Part shown: piece after piece, positions 32,640 to 42,906 of the stretch | How positions within the stretch are numbered: position 1 is the stretch's first letter | Layout of the letters: the number at the start of each line of letters is the position of its first letter | Assembly: GCA_963693285.1 (NCBI GenBank) | Contig: OY848929.1 | Location: forward strand, 4,404,501-4,468,500 | Length of the DNA: 64,000 nt | DNA from: Xestospongia muta | Taxonomy: Eukaryota; Porifera; Demospongiae; Haplosclerida; Petrosiidae | Direction of reading: 5' to 3' | Program-made: the position numbers and the translations under genes | The notes under the pieces: model-generated | Databases searched by the model: none | What the model saw: only the letters and a program-made list of their open reading frames with translations | Told to the model about the DNA's origin: nothing

Positions 32640-33342
32640 TTAGAGTTCAGCAAGGTACTGCCTGGTTTGTTGAATATGACGGTTCCTTGGAGTATCCCAG
32701 ACTCGTAGGGTAAACCCTTCCAATCTCATATTTCTTAAACCTTGACGATTATATCTATTATCACCTTCCCATATCTTTCCAATATAAGTAGTAGGTTTAG
32801 TACGTCTCATAGAAAAATGATTGATGAGAAATTTTGAACAGTCACCACATGGAGAGTTCTTGATCCAAATACTAGTAATATCATTAGGAGATATAGGTGT
32901 TGTATGAATCATTACTCTTTCAGCATGTTCACAAGGCTCACTCCAATAAATATGACCAGTGTTAATACGAAGAAGAGTACCTTCAGTTGTAAAAGCCATT
33001 TCAGCTGCTTTTTCTAGTGAGCAGGTAGAACCAGTTGGAAGATCGCGTGACCTTGTTTCTTGCACATATCTGGGCCATATTTCTTGTGTATATCTGGATA
33101 GAGAGAAGCGCACATCTTAAAATGATATTATATAATACACAGTTAGTATTATATTATGACTATTGTACCATAGATAAATCTTTACTCTATTATCTATGGT
33201 TGTACATAAATGTCCTTCTTTACCTTAGACCATTGTTGTTAGGTTCCTGCCTTAAGAAACAATAAACTATAAGAAGGATTACTAGCAATAGAAAAACTAG
33301 CACAAATAAAAATTGAGCATCATCTGGAGTTTTTTGATTCAT
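32640..33342 (-). CDS. AID/APOBEC-like deaminase D9, membrane-anchored (class III)
   Basis: Exons 33342-33224 and 33093-32640 (130-bp phase-2 intron) give 190 residues. N-terminus MNQKTPDDAQ, then the helix FLFVLVFLLLVILLIVY. Two linker units (RYTQEIWP, RYVQETRS). Zinc centre H96-A-E98 and P121-C122-G-D-C125; the spacing between the two motifs is two residues longer than in D4, from the insertion TTPISPND. KPTTYIGKIWEGDN and QGLRNMRLEGFTLRVW follow. It comes from a further ~2-kb duplication of the D8 region. Confidence 0.85.
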
Positions 33343-33506
33343 ATTAAGTTCACTATCAGGCAATCCTTTTGGAATGAAAGATAGTAGAAGGAGAAGAAAT
33401 ATAACTTTGCCTCCTTTAAACTCTTGTTAGCGTACTCTGTGTGCTTGTCGATAATGTGGTATTGTGGTATTGTGCTGGGAAGTTTAGTTACAAGATAACA
33501 ATGACT

Positions 33507-33516
33507 GGAACCTCCC
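33507..33516 (-). promoter_or_regulatory. kappaB-like site upstream of D9
   Basis: GGGAGGTTCC on the minus strand, 165 bp before the D9 start. Confidence 0.38.
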
Positions 33517-34159
33517 CTTTTTTGTTCATGATAATTCTTAGTATTGTGTGCCAACTCTCACTGAAATTATGAGTATATTTAGTCTATAACTCCTTGAAGT
33601 ATGTAGTGTTAATAAATATTGACAAGTTCATTTGTAAAGATATTTTATATTCATTTAATTCTTAATTTTCACTGCATGAACACTGATGTCTCTTTTATGA
33701 AATACTCAATATAGAATATCTTTACATATACAACTATTAAAAAGGGCAGGCATATATAAGTATAGTAATTTATTGTAATTGTATACAATAGCGGAAACTA
33801 TTAGCATTTGTTTTAGTCTGTTGAATGGGTTAATTTTGAAACTTTTATTTTATTTCAGCACACTCACAATTATTCTGTTAAAAATGTGAAGATCTGTTTT
33901 ACCAAGGCTTGATTTATTTATTACATGTACATTGCCATTTTTAAAACTTGTCCTCATATAATTCAACAATAAAAGTGTTTTCTTTATCATGTCTTTATTA
34001 ATTCTTTGCATCATTCTTCAATACCTGTGTTTAATAATTTTAACTAATATTTCTATCAAGATAGTTTACATTGTATACATACTGTGTGTATTGTAATATC
34101 TATTTTAAACTATTAGGTCCTAAGAATTGAAATCTATAAATAGTAACACACTAATTAAA

Positions 34160-34170
34160 GGGACCTTCCC
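34160..34170 (-). promoter_or_regulatory. Second orphan class II kappaB-like palindrome
   Basis: GGGACCTTCCC in the class II promoter context without a class II gene downstream. Confidence 0.38.
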
Positions 34171-34266
34171 TTTAGAAGAATTCATGTATTAGTTCAGTAA
34201 TTCGTTCCCTTTAAAATAATAGCATTCATTATTTCAGAAAATTAGATCACTAGTCCATTAATAATA

Positions 34267-34269
<3 letters not shown>

Positions 34270-34307
<38 letters not shown>
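34270..34307. repeat. (TA)n microsatellite
   Basis: About 19 uninterrupted TA units. The homologous sites near 24270, 30330 and 32330 have only a few units. Confidence 0.9.
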
Positions 34308-34633
34308 TCAGGGAAAAGAGAAGTTTCTAGGAGTCTTTTAGTAATATATGTGCATGGTAACTGGAATGGTTTCTATTGCTAGTAGCATTTTTAAACAGTT
34401 AAACAGCTGCAATATAGCACTTAAAGTTGCGCCTTTTATGTTGAGATATTTCATGTAATGAACTTATTATCAACAAAACACAATTGATTAATATATAACA
34501 GATGGGATACTAACTATTTGTAGCCAAAACTAACTCAATAATTACACTAAATAGTACTTCTTTATTTACTACTAGTAATTGTTAACTCCTTTATTACTTT
34601 TGATTTTTATTTATAATAAAAATACTTTCTTAC

Positions 34634-34737
34634 TTTTGATTATTTTGGTAGTCTAACCAAAAAAGAGCTAGTAACATTATTATTGGTAACAGTATACATA
34701 CTAGCTTCATAAGATCTTCCAATGGAATAGAGTCCAT
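34634..34737 (-). CDS. Orphan class III first exon
   Basis: A 104-nt open exon starts MDSIPLEDLMKLVCILLP and ends at a GTAAGA donor in phase 2. It is nearly identical in sequence and length to exon 1 of D10. No matching exon 2 lies before D9. Its phase would allow splicing to D9 exon 2 (acceptor at 33094), making it an alternative first exon; otherwise it is a leftover of the duplication that also produced the fragment at 35180-35365. Confidence 0.5.
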
Positions 34738-35179
34738 AATGAGTTCTCTTGTATAAGAAGAGGATAGGAATAACACACCCCTTGAATTCTTATCATACCA
34801 GGTATATGTGGTTACTATTCAATAGCACACCTGGTAATAAATAGTTTCAGTATAATATTCTTATAATACTAACCTTCGTTTTCTTAAAATTGGATGTTGT
34901 GATAACAAATGATAACACTGTATAAACAGGAGTACTGGGAAAGTAGCATCATAATTAATGGATGAGATTATTTTTAATACTAGTAGACCACTATATTTAT
35001 ACATATTTATTTGATGTGTGTATATATTATATTAGTAGCTTCACTTGTGTAAGTTAAGTATTAATTTTGTTGTGTTATATCAACTAAGTATTGAAATTAT
35101 TGTCCAAATTTAAATATTGAAATTGCTGTCCAAATTCAAAATTCTAATTTTTAATCCTTTGTTGAACAATTTTTTATGT
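34738..35179. other. Intergenic, duplicate of 36162-36607
   Basis: No gene seen. Nearly identical to the sequence between D10 and D11. Confidence 0.6.
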
Positions 35180-35365
35180 TTAACTAACATCACTTGACAA
35201 TTTATCAAGATAGTCTTGAGTGTGTTCAACGTTTTTGTTTTTTGGAGTATCCCAAACTTTTAACACGAACCCTTCAATTATTAAATTTCTTAGACCTTGA
35301 CAATTATCGCTATCATCTCCGTCCCATATCTTTCCAATATAAATAGTAATTTTAGAAGGAGCTGT
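35180..35365 (-). pseudogene. Truncated deaminase exon 2 (C-terminal part only)
   Basis: Minus-strand translation reads ITIYIGKIWDGDDSDNCQGL, then NLIIEGFVLKVWDTPKNKN and ends LDKLSSDVS. It matches the last third of D11, with no H-A-E or PCxxC. With 34634-35179 it forms a partial copy of the 36058-36790 block. Confidence 0.75.
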
Positions 35366-35382
35366 TAACTAGTTACCATAAA

Positions 35383-36161
35383 TCAATTTTTATGTTTTAT
35401 AAATTTAACTAATACTCTTAACAATTTATCAAGATAGTCTTGAGTGTGTTCAATGTTTTTGTTTCTTGGAGTATCCCAAACTTTTAAAACGAACCCTTCA
35501 ATTATTAAATTTCTTAAACCTTGACGATTATTACTATCATCTCCGTCCCATATCTTTCCGATATAAATAGTAGGTTTCATATCTGTCATAGAAAAATGAT
35601 TAATAAGTAGACTTGAACAGTCAGCACATGGAGAACTCTTTATCCAAATACTACGAATATTGCTAGCAGGTATACTTGTAGTACGAACAAATATTTTCTC
35701 AGCATGTTGTTGACGACGTTCACTCCAATAAATATGACCAGTGTTTATATGGAGAAGAGTACCTTCAGTTGTAAACGCCATTTCAGCTGCTTCTTCTAAT
35801 GAGCAGGTAGAATCAGTTGAAAGATCACGATATCGTCCTGATTCTGGGAGAGATATTGGCTCTGATCTCTTATAGGAGATATGCTGACCTCTCCTAGAAG
35901 AGTCAGGTACATATATGGGCTCTGATGCTCTAGGAGAAGGGTGTTGGTCTCTCACAGGGGAGTCTGGTGTCTTATTAGGAGGGTGCTTATATCCCCTAGA
36001 AAAAGATTGATGCATATTATGGGTGGAAGATATTTAATGTATTTATCACTTTCTTACTTTTGAGTATCTTGGTAGTCTAACCAAAAAAGAGCTAGTAACA
36101 TTATTATTGGTAACAGTATACATACTAGCTTCATAAGATCTTCCAATGGAATAGTGTCCAT
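35383..36161 (-). CDS. AID/APOBEC-like deaminase D10, membrane-anchored, long linker (class III)
   Basis: Exons 36161-36058 and 35995-35383 (62-bp phase-2 intron) give 238 residues, the longest member. MDTIPLEDLM is followed by the helix VCILLPIIMLLALFWL. A basic, Pro/Ser-rich linker of about 55 residues has two loose repeats (ASEPIYVPDSSR and RSEPISLPESGR). STCSLEEAAEMAF and GHIYWSE precede the zinc centre H132-A-E134 and P157-C158-A-D-C161. KPTIYIGKIWDGDD and QGLRNLIIEGFVLKVW follow. The C-terminus differs from D11 after LDKLL. No kappaB-like site is seen at the position used by D4, D8 and D9. Confidence 0.84.
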
Positions 36162-36607
36162 AATGAGTTCTCTTGTAGGATAGGAATAACACACCCCTTG
36201 AATTCTTACTATACCAGGTATTTGTGGTTACTATTCAATAGCACACCTGGTAATAAATATTCATAGTTCAGTATAATATTCTTATAATACTAACCTTCGT
36301 TTTGTTAAAATTAGATGTTGTGATAACAAATGATAACACTGTATAAACAGGAGTACTGGGAAAGTAGCATCATAATTAATGGATGAGATTATTTTTAATA
36401 CTAGTAGACCACTAAATATATACATATTTATTTGATGTGTGTATATATTATATTAGTAGCTTCACTTGTGTAAGTTAAGTATTAATTTTGTTGTGTTATA
36501 TCAATTAAGTATTGAAATTATTGTCCAAATTTAAAATTTAATTATTGAAATTGGTGTCCAAATTTAAAGTTTTCATTTTTAATCCTTTGTTGAACAATTT
36601 TTTATGT
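36162..36607. other. Intergenic between D10 and D11
   Basis: No gene seen; duplicated at 34738-35179. Confidence 0.6.
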
Positions 36608-37280
36608 TTAACTAACATCACTTAACAATTTATCAAGATAGTCTCGGGTTTGTTCAATGTTTTTGTTTCTTGGAGTATCCCAAACTTTTAACACGAACCC
36701 TTCAATTATTAAATTTCTTAGACCTTGACGATTATCGCTATCATCTCCGTCCAATATCTTTCCAATATAAATAGTAGGTTTCATATCTGTCATAGAGAAA
36801 TGATCAATAAGAAGACTCGAACAATCAGCACTTGGAGAGTTCTTTATCCAAATACTACTAATATCACTAGCAGATATACTTGTACTATTAACAAATACTC
36901 CCTCAGCATGTTGTTGATGACGTTCACTCCAATAAATATGACCAGTGTTAATACGAAGAAGAGCAATGTCTTCTGTAAATGCCATTATAGCTGCTTCTTC
37001 TAGTGAGCAAGTAGAACCACTTGGAAATTCACTGTATTCTTGTTCTTCATCTTCATCTTTATATGACTCTGATGTTCTATCAAAATGATCCCTTCTTCTC
37101 ATATGTGGTCTATAGAATAGTAGTATTAAATAGTACTGGCTTTTGGAATAGGTCTGTGTCTCCTTACCTTGGTTTGTGTCTATGTTCAGTTCCTTGACAT
37201 AACCAACAAAACAGACATATTACAAATATTAGTAATAGAAACAGTATCACTATTATATCTACTGGTAGTTCATCATTCAT
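36608..37280 (-). CDS. AID/APOBEC-like deaminase D11 with a mutated zinc site (class III)
   Basis: Exons 37280-37168 and 37109-36608 (58-bp phase-2 intron) give 204 residues. The anchor exon (MNDELPVDIIVILFLLLIFV) differs from all others. The linker is acidic (KDEDEEQEYSEF) instead of basic. H105-A-E107 is kept, but the second motif reads P130-S131-A-D-C134: the first zinc-binding Cys is Ser (AGT where paralogues have TGT). A second change turns KIWDGDD into KILDGDD. The frame is fully open, so the protein is probably made but catalytically weak or dead. It lies at the edge of the cluster. Confidence 0.82.
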
Positions 37281-37731
37281 AGTGGGTTGATTCCTATATG
37301 AAAAAAGAGATAATCACTCATTTCTGTTTATAGCAATAGCCTGAGTGTTGACAGGAACAGTTTACACTTAGTTTATTCTATAATGTCTGCTAATGGTAGC
37401 ACAAGTATGGAGTCTTTCACAAAATACCTTGTGTCTTGACACTTTGTAGGTTAGTATCCTCCCCCTTCCTGTTCTAGTAATTAGTACAAGTGTGGTTTTA
37501 CCACAAACTATGTGTTAAATAAACAGTAACAATGTACTCTAAGTAATAGGATATTTTGGTATTCCTTGAAATGTCTAATAGGATCAAAAGATCAGATGAA
37601 TGATATACATATTTCTACTATATGTGTGTATATGCCTTACATTTAGACAGACATATTGTAATAGTATAACATTGTTAATGATTAAATAGTTACTTATCCA
37701 TTTAATGCATACTCTATGTATACTCATGTAG
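37281..37731. other. Gap between D11 and Wee1 exon 2
   Basis: Upstream region of D11 and end of the putative Wee1 intron. No gene seen. Confidence 0.5.
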
Positions 37732-40700
37732 TGTTGGGATGTGTCCTTTGCCACACCTTCTTCTCGTTCATCAATGGATTGCTCTTCTCCTCCAATGAAG
37801 CAACAACGATTTCTATCTCCTACTCTACCTGATATTACCATGACAACAAGGTAACTAGACTTAGTTTCTGTATACATGTAATTATTCTAATCTTTTCCTA
37901 TAGCCCGCCAAAATATCCTGTACCAATAGCTTTAGAAAAAGAGTTCTCTCAGGTTGAGACTCAGTATTGCACTCCTGACTGCACTCCTTCTACTTCTCCT
38001 CTCTCCTCTCCTCCTCGTATTGAACGTCTGAGACTATTTGATACACCCTACACTCCAAAGAGTTTATTAAGACGATCCAGTATGACAGAGACTGAGCCGT
38101 CATCATGTCTGGAACACAACCACATTAATACTGTTAAAAACCATTCTATGAGGTAGATATACTAATAATGTGTGTACATGATACTATAGTGTATCTGCAT
38201 GTACATAATTAATAAGATCATATTAATATTATTTAACCTTTAGACCACGTATGCCTCGACTGGCTTACTCTGGACCTGAGTTAAGACGGAGACCTTCTAA
38301 AGGGACTAATATTAACCCTTTCACTCCCAGAGAGTTACTGACTCATAGTAAACGGAGCAGAGAAGAGAGTGAGAGGTTAGTACTTGTGTGCTATCATTGT
38401 GTAAATATATGATTGTTTTATGAATCTGGTTAAGTATATGACAACCTTGTAAGTTAAAAAATAATTTGTTACCTAACATATAAATGGGTCTTATTTTCAT
38501 TCATGTTTCACTCTAACTACTAAAAGATCATTTTATTATCTGACTATTGTAATATTGTCACTATATCTACAATCTTTACCAAATTTAAGCAAACTTTGTA
38601 TGACTTTGTATCCTATGATATCTAATTGTAGTCAGATTTAAGTATACTGTGATATGGGAGGGTGTTGGTTATGGTAACGAAACTGTCAGGACACATTGAC
38701 AGTTCCATTACAGTAACTAACACTTCATGTTGATTTAGTCTGATATTATATAACATTTTTCATTTAACTTTGCAGAGGACTCTGTGCTGCAAAATTTAAT
38801 TACACATGTTTAAATTAATACAGTAATAATTTAGCTATTGTGAACTTAAATTGTGTGAACTAATTCCATAATAGACCTGTAACTATTGATTGGGATTTTT
38901 AACACATAAAAAATGGCTATAAGACAGTGAGTAACCAATACAATGTAACTAATAAATATTATGAATTGGAGACTTGAGTATAAGTTGTCTTTAAAATATT
39001 AAGCTATTGTAAATGCTATATCTACGCAATGTAACAATGAGATTTTAAAGAACTATTGCATTGCATTGCTCTACAATTCCATAAACTTATTTTCAATGAT
39101 TTCAATCTGTGATAATATATGTGATGATATAGATGTGCATATGAAAGCATATGAGATTTAATTGATTTAAAAGAAAGTGTTTTGTGATGTTGTTTATTTG
39201 TGGCAAAGCATATATTAATGTTTAGCTTGTACTTAGTTTTTTACTGTATGACTTGTAAAAGAATCTGAATATATAAAGAAGTTATTCTATTGTCATACCA
39301 CTAAGATAACATTGTTAACATAACCTCTAAATTAAATTAACTATATATACACATAGTAAGAATGATTAAAATAACATCCTATCAACTATACCTCCCGCAT
39401 AAAACTGGCTATAATACAACAATACCTACCAGGCTTTTTTTACTTGCAGTATGTGCTACAATATAGTCTCTCTGGTTATTTATCTTGTTCTCCTAATAAC
39501 CTGTTCTGTTGAAGGATCCTCTTATTGTGTGACTGACTGTGATAGTAATGGTCAGAGACTGTTTACTAGGTATGAAGAGTTATGTTGTTCTCCCTCAAAC
39601 AAAGGAGATATAATTCCCATTATTAAAGATGATGGTCGTACAGGCTATGTTGTATGTCCAGATACTATACCCAAATGGTGTCATATAGCTCGTAATGTCA
39701 GTTCATGCTACAGTATACTGCAGTCAAATCCTACTGCTCCCTCAGGTTATTACAATATAACATTATCTAATGGTAGTCAGGTTGAAGTGTACTGTGATAT
39801 GGAAGGTAGTCACTGTGATGAAGAAGGAGGCTGGACAAGAGTAGTATTTCTTAACACAAGTGAACCTGGTTCGTCTTGTCCACCTGGACTAGTACAATAT
39901 GATAACTTCTTAAAATGTTGGATTACTAATGAAATATATTTCTGGGGTTGCAACTCTACCTTCTTCTCTACTTATAATCTTAACTATACTAAGGTGTGTG
40001 GTCAAGTGAGAGGACACCAGTATTTACTTCCTGCTGCTTTTTATTGTTATTTTTATAATGATAGCCGATGTGAACCTGAAATAAAGACATTTGGAGTAAC
40101 TCTTACCTATAGTAATAATCCTCGTAAACATATTTGGACATATGCTGGAGGATGGAGGGAACAAGGAGCAGACACAGTTGATTGTCCCTGTAATAATGGC
40201 AGTCTATACATGAACTATACTATACCATTTGTTGGTAATGATTACTACTGTGAGTCAGGGCTTAGATTTGTTGAAAATGAATGGGTTTTGTATCTCAATG
40301 ATTCCCTCTGGGATGGTAAGGACTGTTTTGGACGTGAGGCTACCTGTTGTACTTCTCCTAAGATGCCATGGTTTGTCAAGATACTAAATGAGACAATTAA
40401 TGATGATATTGAGTTGAGTGTGTGTGGTTACACTTATGACCAGAATTACTTTCATGGGACTAGTCTTGACCTTGTTGAACTGTACATCAAATAATGGAAG
40501 GTCATACAATTTATACTTTTATATTACCTTTTGCTTTCTTGCTTTACTTTAATATAATTATTAACACAATATTTTAAATATAAAACATACTATTATTTTA
40601 AACATTTAGTTTAGATGTAAACACATGTTATTGTGATGGTAAAAAAATTGTTTATATCTATGTGTTGTCATGACTTCTGATAGTACAAAAAAATTATTTT

Positions 40701-42906
40701 TGTTTTACTTCCTAACAATAGAAATTAGCGACTACATGTATTTGTAGTAAGACATTGTGTGGTAGTTATGACCAATGAGTAGAGTGGTAGTAAATTGATA
40801 CCATTTACTCACTCTCCACGGATGACATAATATTTATGATCATGTGTCATATAGGAGTACTTATTGCAAGTTATGCATTATTTACTACTAAATATCAATG
40901 GTATTGTAATATAATAACATGTTCAACTACAGTAGTTTTTAAAAGTTCATGATATCTAATTTATTTTGTAGGTCTTTTGTTGGAAGTGATAAAGAAAAAA
41001 GAAAGGTATCTTGGTGATTGCTGAATTCATTTATCTCCCCCACCTCTCTCTTTAGTCTCTAACGCTTCGTGAAAGTAACATTTATAGATATCGTGAAGAA
41101 TTTCATGAGATATGTACCATTGGAGCTGGTTCTTTTGGTACTGTCTACAAATGTATCAATAGACTAGGTGCAACATCTATTACAAAATATATGACTCATC
41201 TATAATACATCTTCTATAGATGGTTGTGTATATGCATTGAAAAGATCTCATAAACCAGTTGTAGGCTCTGCTGATGAGTAAGTTTATTGCTGCCCCTATC
41301 ATTATTACTTTGTCGTTGCCGTCATTGCTAAATGCTGAACTAATATTGTCTTCTGTAGACCTGCTGCTCTCCGTGAAGTATATGCCCATGCTGTGTTAGG
41401 CTCTCATCCTCATCTTGTACGCTATTACTCAGCATGGGCTGAAGATGATCACATGTTAATACAAAGTGAATACTGCAATGGTAAGTAAAACTACATTAGT
41501 GTGCAATATGTATCACTCTATGTGCACTGAAAGGTGGGACTCTTTCCTCACTAATCTCCAGTTACAGAGAAGAAGGCAAGCTGTTTAGTGAACAGCAATT
41601 AAAGAGATTATTAAGACATGTAGCTAAGGTATATACTGATCTACCATATGTGGTATTATGTACCATATATGGTACATAATACCATATATGGTATTATGTA
41701 CCATATATGGTATTACGTACTATATATTTATTTCTAATACTCAGGGACTTTGTTACATTCATTCTATGGGACTGGTACATCTAGATATCAAACCTGATAA
41801 CATCTTCATTACTCGTCCAGACTTACAACAACATGATGCTACTGTACCTACCACTGATTGTGAAATGACAGAGTGTAAAGATGATATCAATGTAGGAGAA
41901 CCCGACTATAAAATTGGTAAGAGACAGAGATGATGTGATATAATTATGTATATGATGTGCTATGTAGGTGATATGGGTCATGTGACATCAATGAAGGTAC
42001 CTCAAGTTGAGGAAGGTGATTGTCGATATATTCCAAGAGAGATCTTGCAAGAGGTATTATATAAGATACTGTAATGTATACTTCCTCATAATCTCATTCC
42101 TAAATGTCCATTTCCATGTGAATGATTGGGAATGAGACTAACTTAGTAATTTACTAAGTAAACTAAACCATACATAGCTATAATATTAATGTAAATTGTG
42201 TGTATTGATCTGTATTAATATAACCAATACTTTCTATAGGATTATTCCAGTCTCTGTACAGCTGATATATTTTCTTTAGGTCTTACTATTTACAGTGCTG
42301 TAAGTTCCTAGTCTCCTATAAGTACATTTACATTTGCATTTAGGGCAGCCTGTGTGATCTACCTAAAAATGGTGAAGACTGGCACAAGATTAGGTTAACA
42401 TAAGTCATATAATATAATAGACTGAGATAGGTGTTTTCTTTGTTTACTATAGAGATGGTTATTTACCTGCTTTAACACATTGTTCTGAGGCATTTAACAA
42501 TTTACTTGTTTCTCTCATCCACCCTTGTCCCTCTCAACGTCCCAAGGCTGCCGATATAGAGACACACCCATTAATTTGTCACTCTTCAGACAAGTCCAAA
42601 GTAAGATATTAGCCATTAACTATAAATTGTCAATACTTTTTTATATTTTGTAAATGAAACAATTGTTTCTTACTAGACTCAACTAAGGAGAGAATTAAAC
42701 GAGGAGAGGTTAAAAAATGAAAAGTTGACCAGGTAATTCAATGATACATTGTTATGTGTTCATATGTACTATATGATTTATTATTAAGAGAACTTAATGA
42801 TTTAAGACAATTTGCTAAACTACGGAACTCACTAGGAGGTAATAGAAGATTATTAGTTGGAAAACATCGTAGTAGTCGCAGTATGAGTGTTGGGACCCTC
42901 TTTTGA
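37732..42906 (+). CDS. wee1: Wee1-family Cdk1-inhibitory kinase (exons 2-16)
   Basis: Exons: 37732-37850, 37904-38152, 38244-38375, 40972-41005, 41056-41167, 41220-41277, 41359-41480, 41534-41628, 41745-41916, 41968-42053, 42240-42299, 42344-42393, 42453-42600, 42677-42732, 42789-42906. With the candidate first exon at 16388 the protein has 621 residues. The N-terminal regulatory part contains [15 protein letters not shown] (the Wee-box region) and [11 protein letters not shown]. The kinase domain has [16 protein letters not shown] with the ATP lysine, [44 protein letters not shown], and DMGHVT in place of [14 protein letters not shown] and a [11 protein letters not shown] tail are Wee1-specific. 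The enzyme phosphorylates the inhibitory tyrosine of Cdk1 in the nucleus and holds cells in G2. Confidence 0.93.
38376..39450. other. Wee1 intron 4, 5' part
   Basis: No gene seen. Around 38635-38680 a short stretch (GTATACTGTGATATGGGAGG) resembles the VYCDMEG coding segment of the fibrinogen-like gene downstream and may be a relic. Confidence 0.4.
39451..40494 (+). CDS. Secreted fibrinogen-like (FReD-like) protein, intronless, nested in Wee1
   Basis: One open frame of 347 residues inside Wee1 intron 4, on the same strand. A signal peptide ([18 protein letters not shown]) is followed by a Cys-rich part. The segment SCYSIL ... [20 protein letters not shown] ... [12 protein letters not shown] matches the N-terminal subdomain of fibrinogen C-terminal-related domains. 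The rest (many N-x-S/T sites, [20 protein letters not shown]) does not match a classical fibrinogen calcium site. Such modules serve in lectin-like recognition; the ligand is unknown. A polypyrimidine tract and CAG just before the ATG may be the acceptor of a 5' UTR intron. Confidence 0.75.
   Translation: MCYNIVSLVIYLVLLITCSVEGSSYCVTDCDSNGQRLFTRYEELCCSPSNKGDIIPIIKDDGRTGYVVCPDTIPKWCHIARNVSSCYSILQSNPTAPSGYYNITLSNGSQVEVYCDMEGSHCDEEGGWTRVVFLNTSEPGSSCPPGLVQYDNFLKCWITNEIYFWGCNSTFFSTYNLNYTKVCGQVRGHQYLLPAAFYCYFYNDSRCEPEIKTFGVTLTYSNNPRKHIWTYAGGWREQGADTVDCPCNNGSLYMNYTIPFVGNDYYCESGLRFVENEWVLYLNDSLWDGKDCFGREATCCTSPKMPWFVKILNETINDDIELSVCGYTYDQNYFHGTSLDLVELYIK
40495..40971. other. Wee1 intron 4, 3' part
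   Basis: 3' region of the nested gene and the end of the Wee1 intron. No further gene. Confidence 0.5.
41638..41730. repeat. Tandem palindromes ACCATATATGGT in a Wee1 intron
   Basis: The palindrome ACCATATATGGT (perfect or one base off) repeats about five times at ~18-20-bp spacing within intron 9. CCATATATGG also matches the CArG box, but the tandem context suggests a simple repeat. Confidence 0.7.

Larger units (their letters stand above)
33343..34633. other. Intergenic with orphan class II promoter and (TA)n
   Basis: The D9 upstream region, then a second orphan class II promoter (kappaB-like palindrome at 34160-34170), a pure TA run (about 34270-34307) and the class III 3' flank. No gene. 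Confidence 0.6.

Noticed and set aside
37584..37877. Minus-strand frame of 97 residues
   Set aside because: It is antisense to Wee1 exon 2 and has no recognisable domain.
41638..41730. Serum-response (CArG) element cluster
   Set aside because: CCATATATGG fits the motif, but the copies are a degenerate tandem palindrome in a small intron, better explained as a simple repeat.
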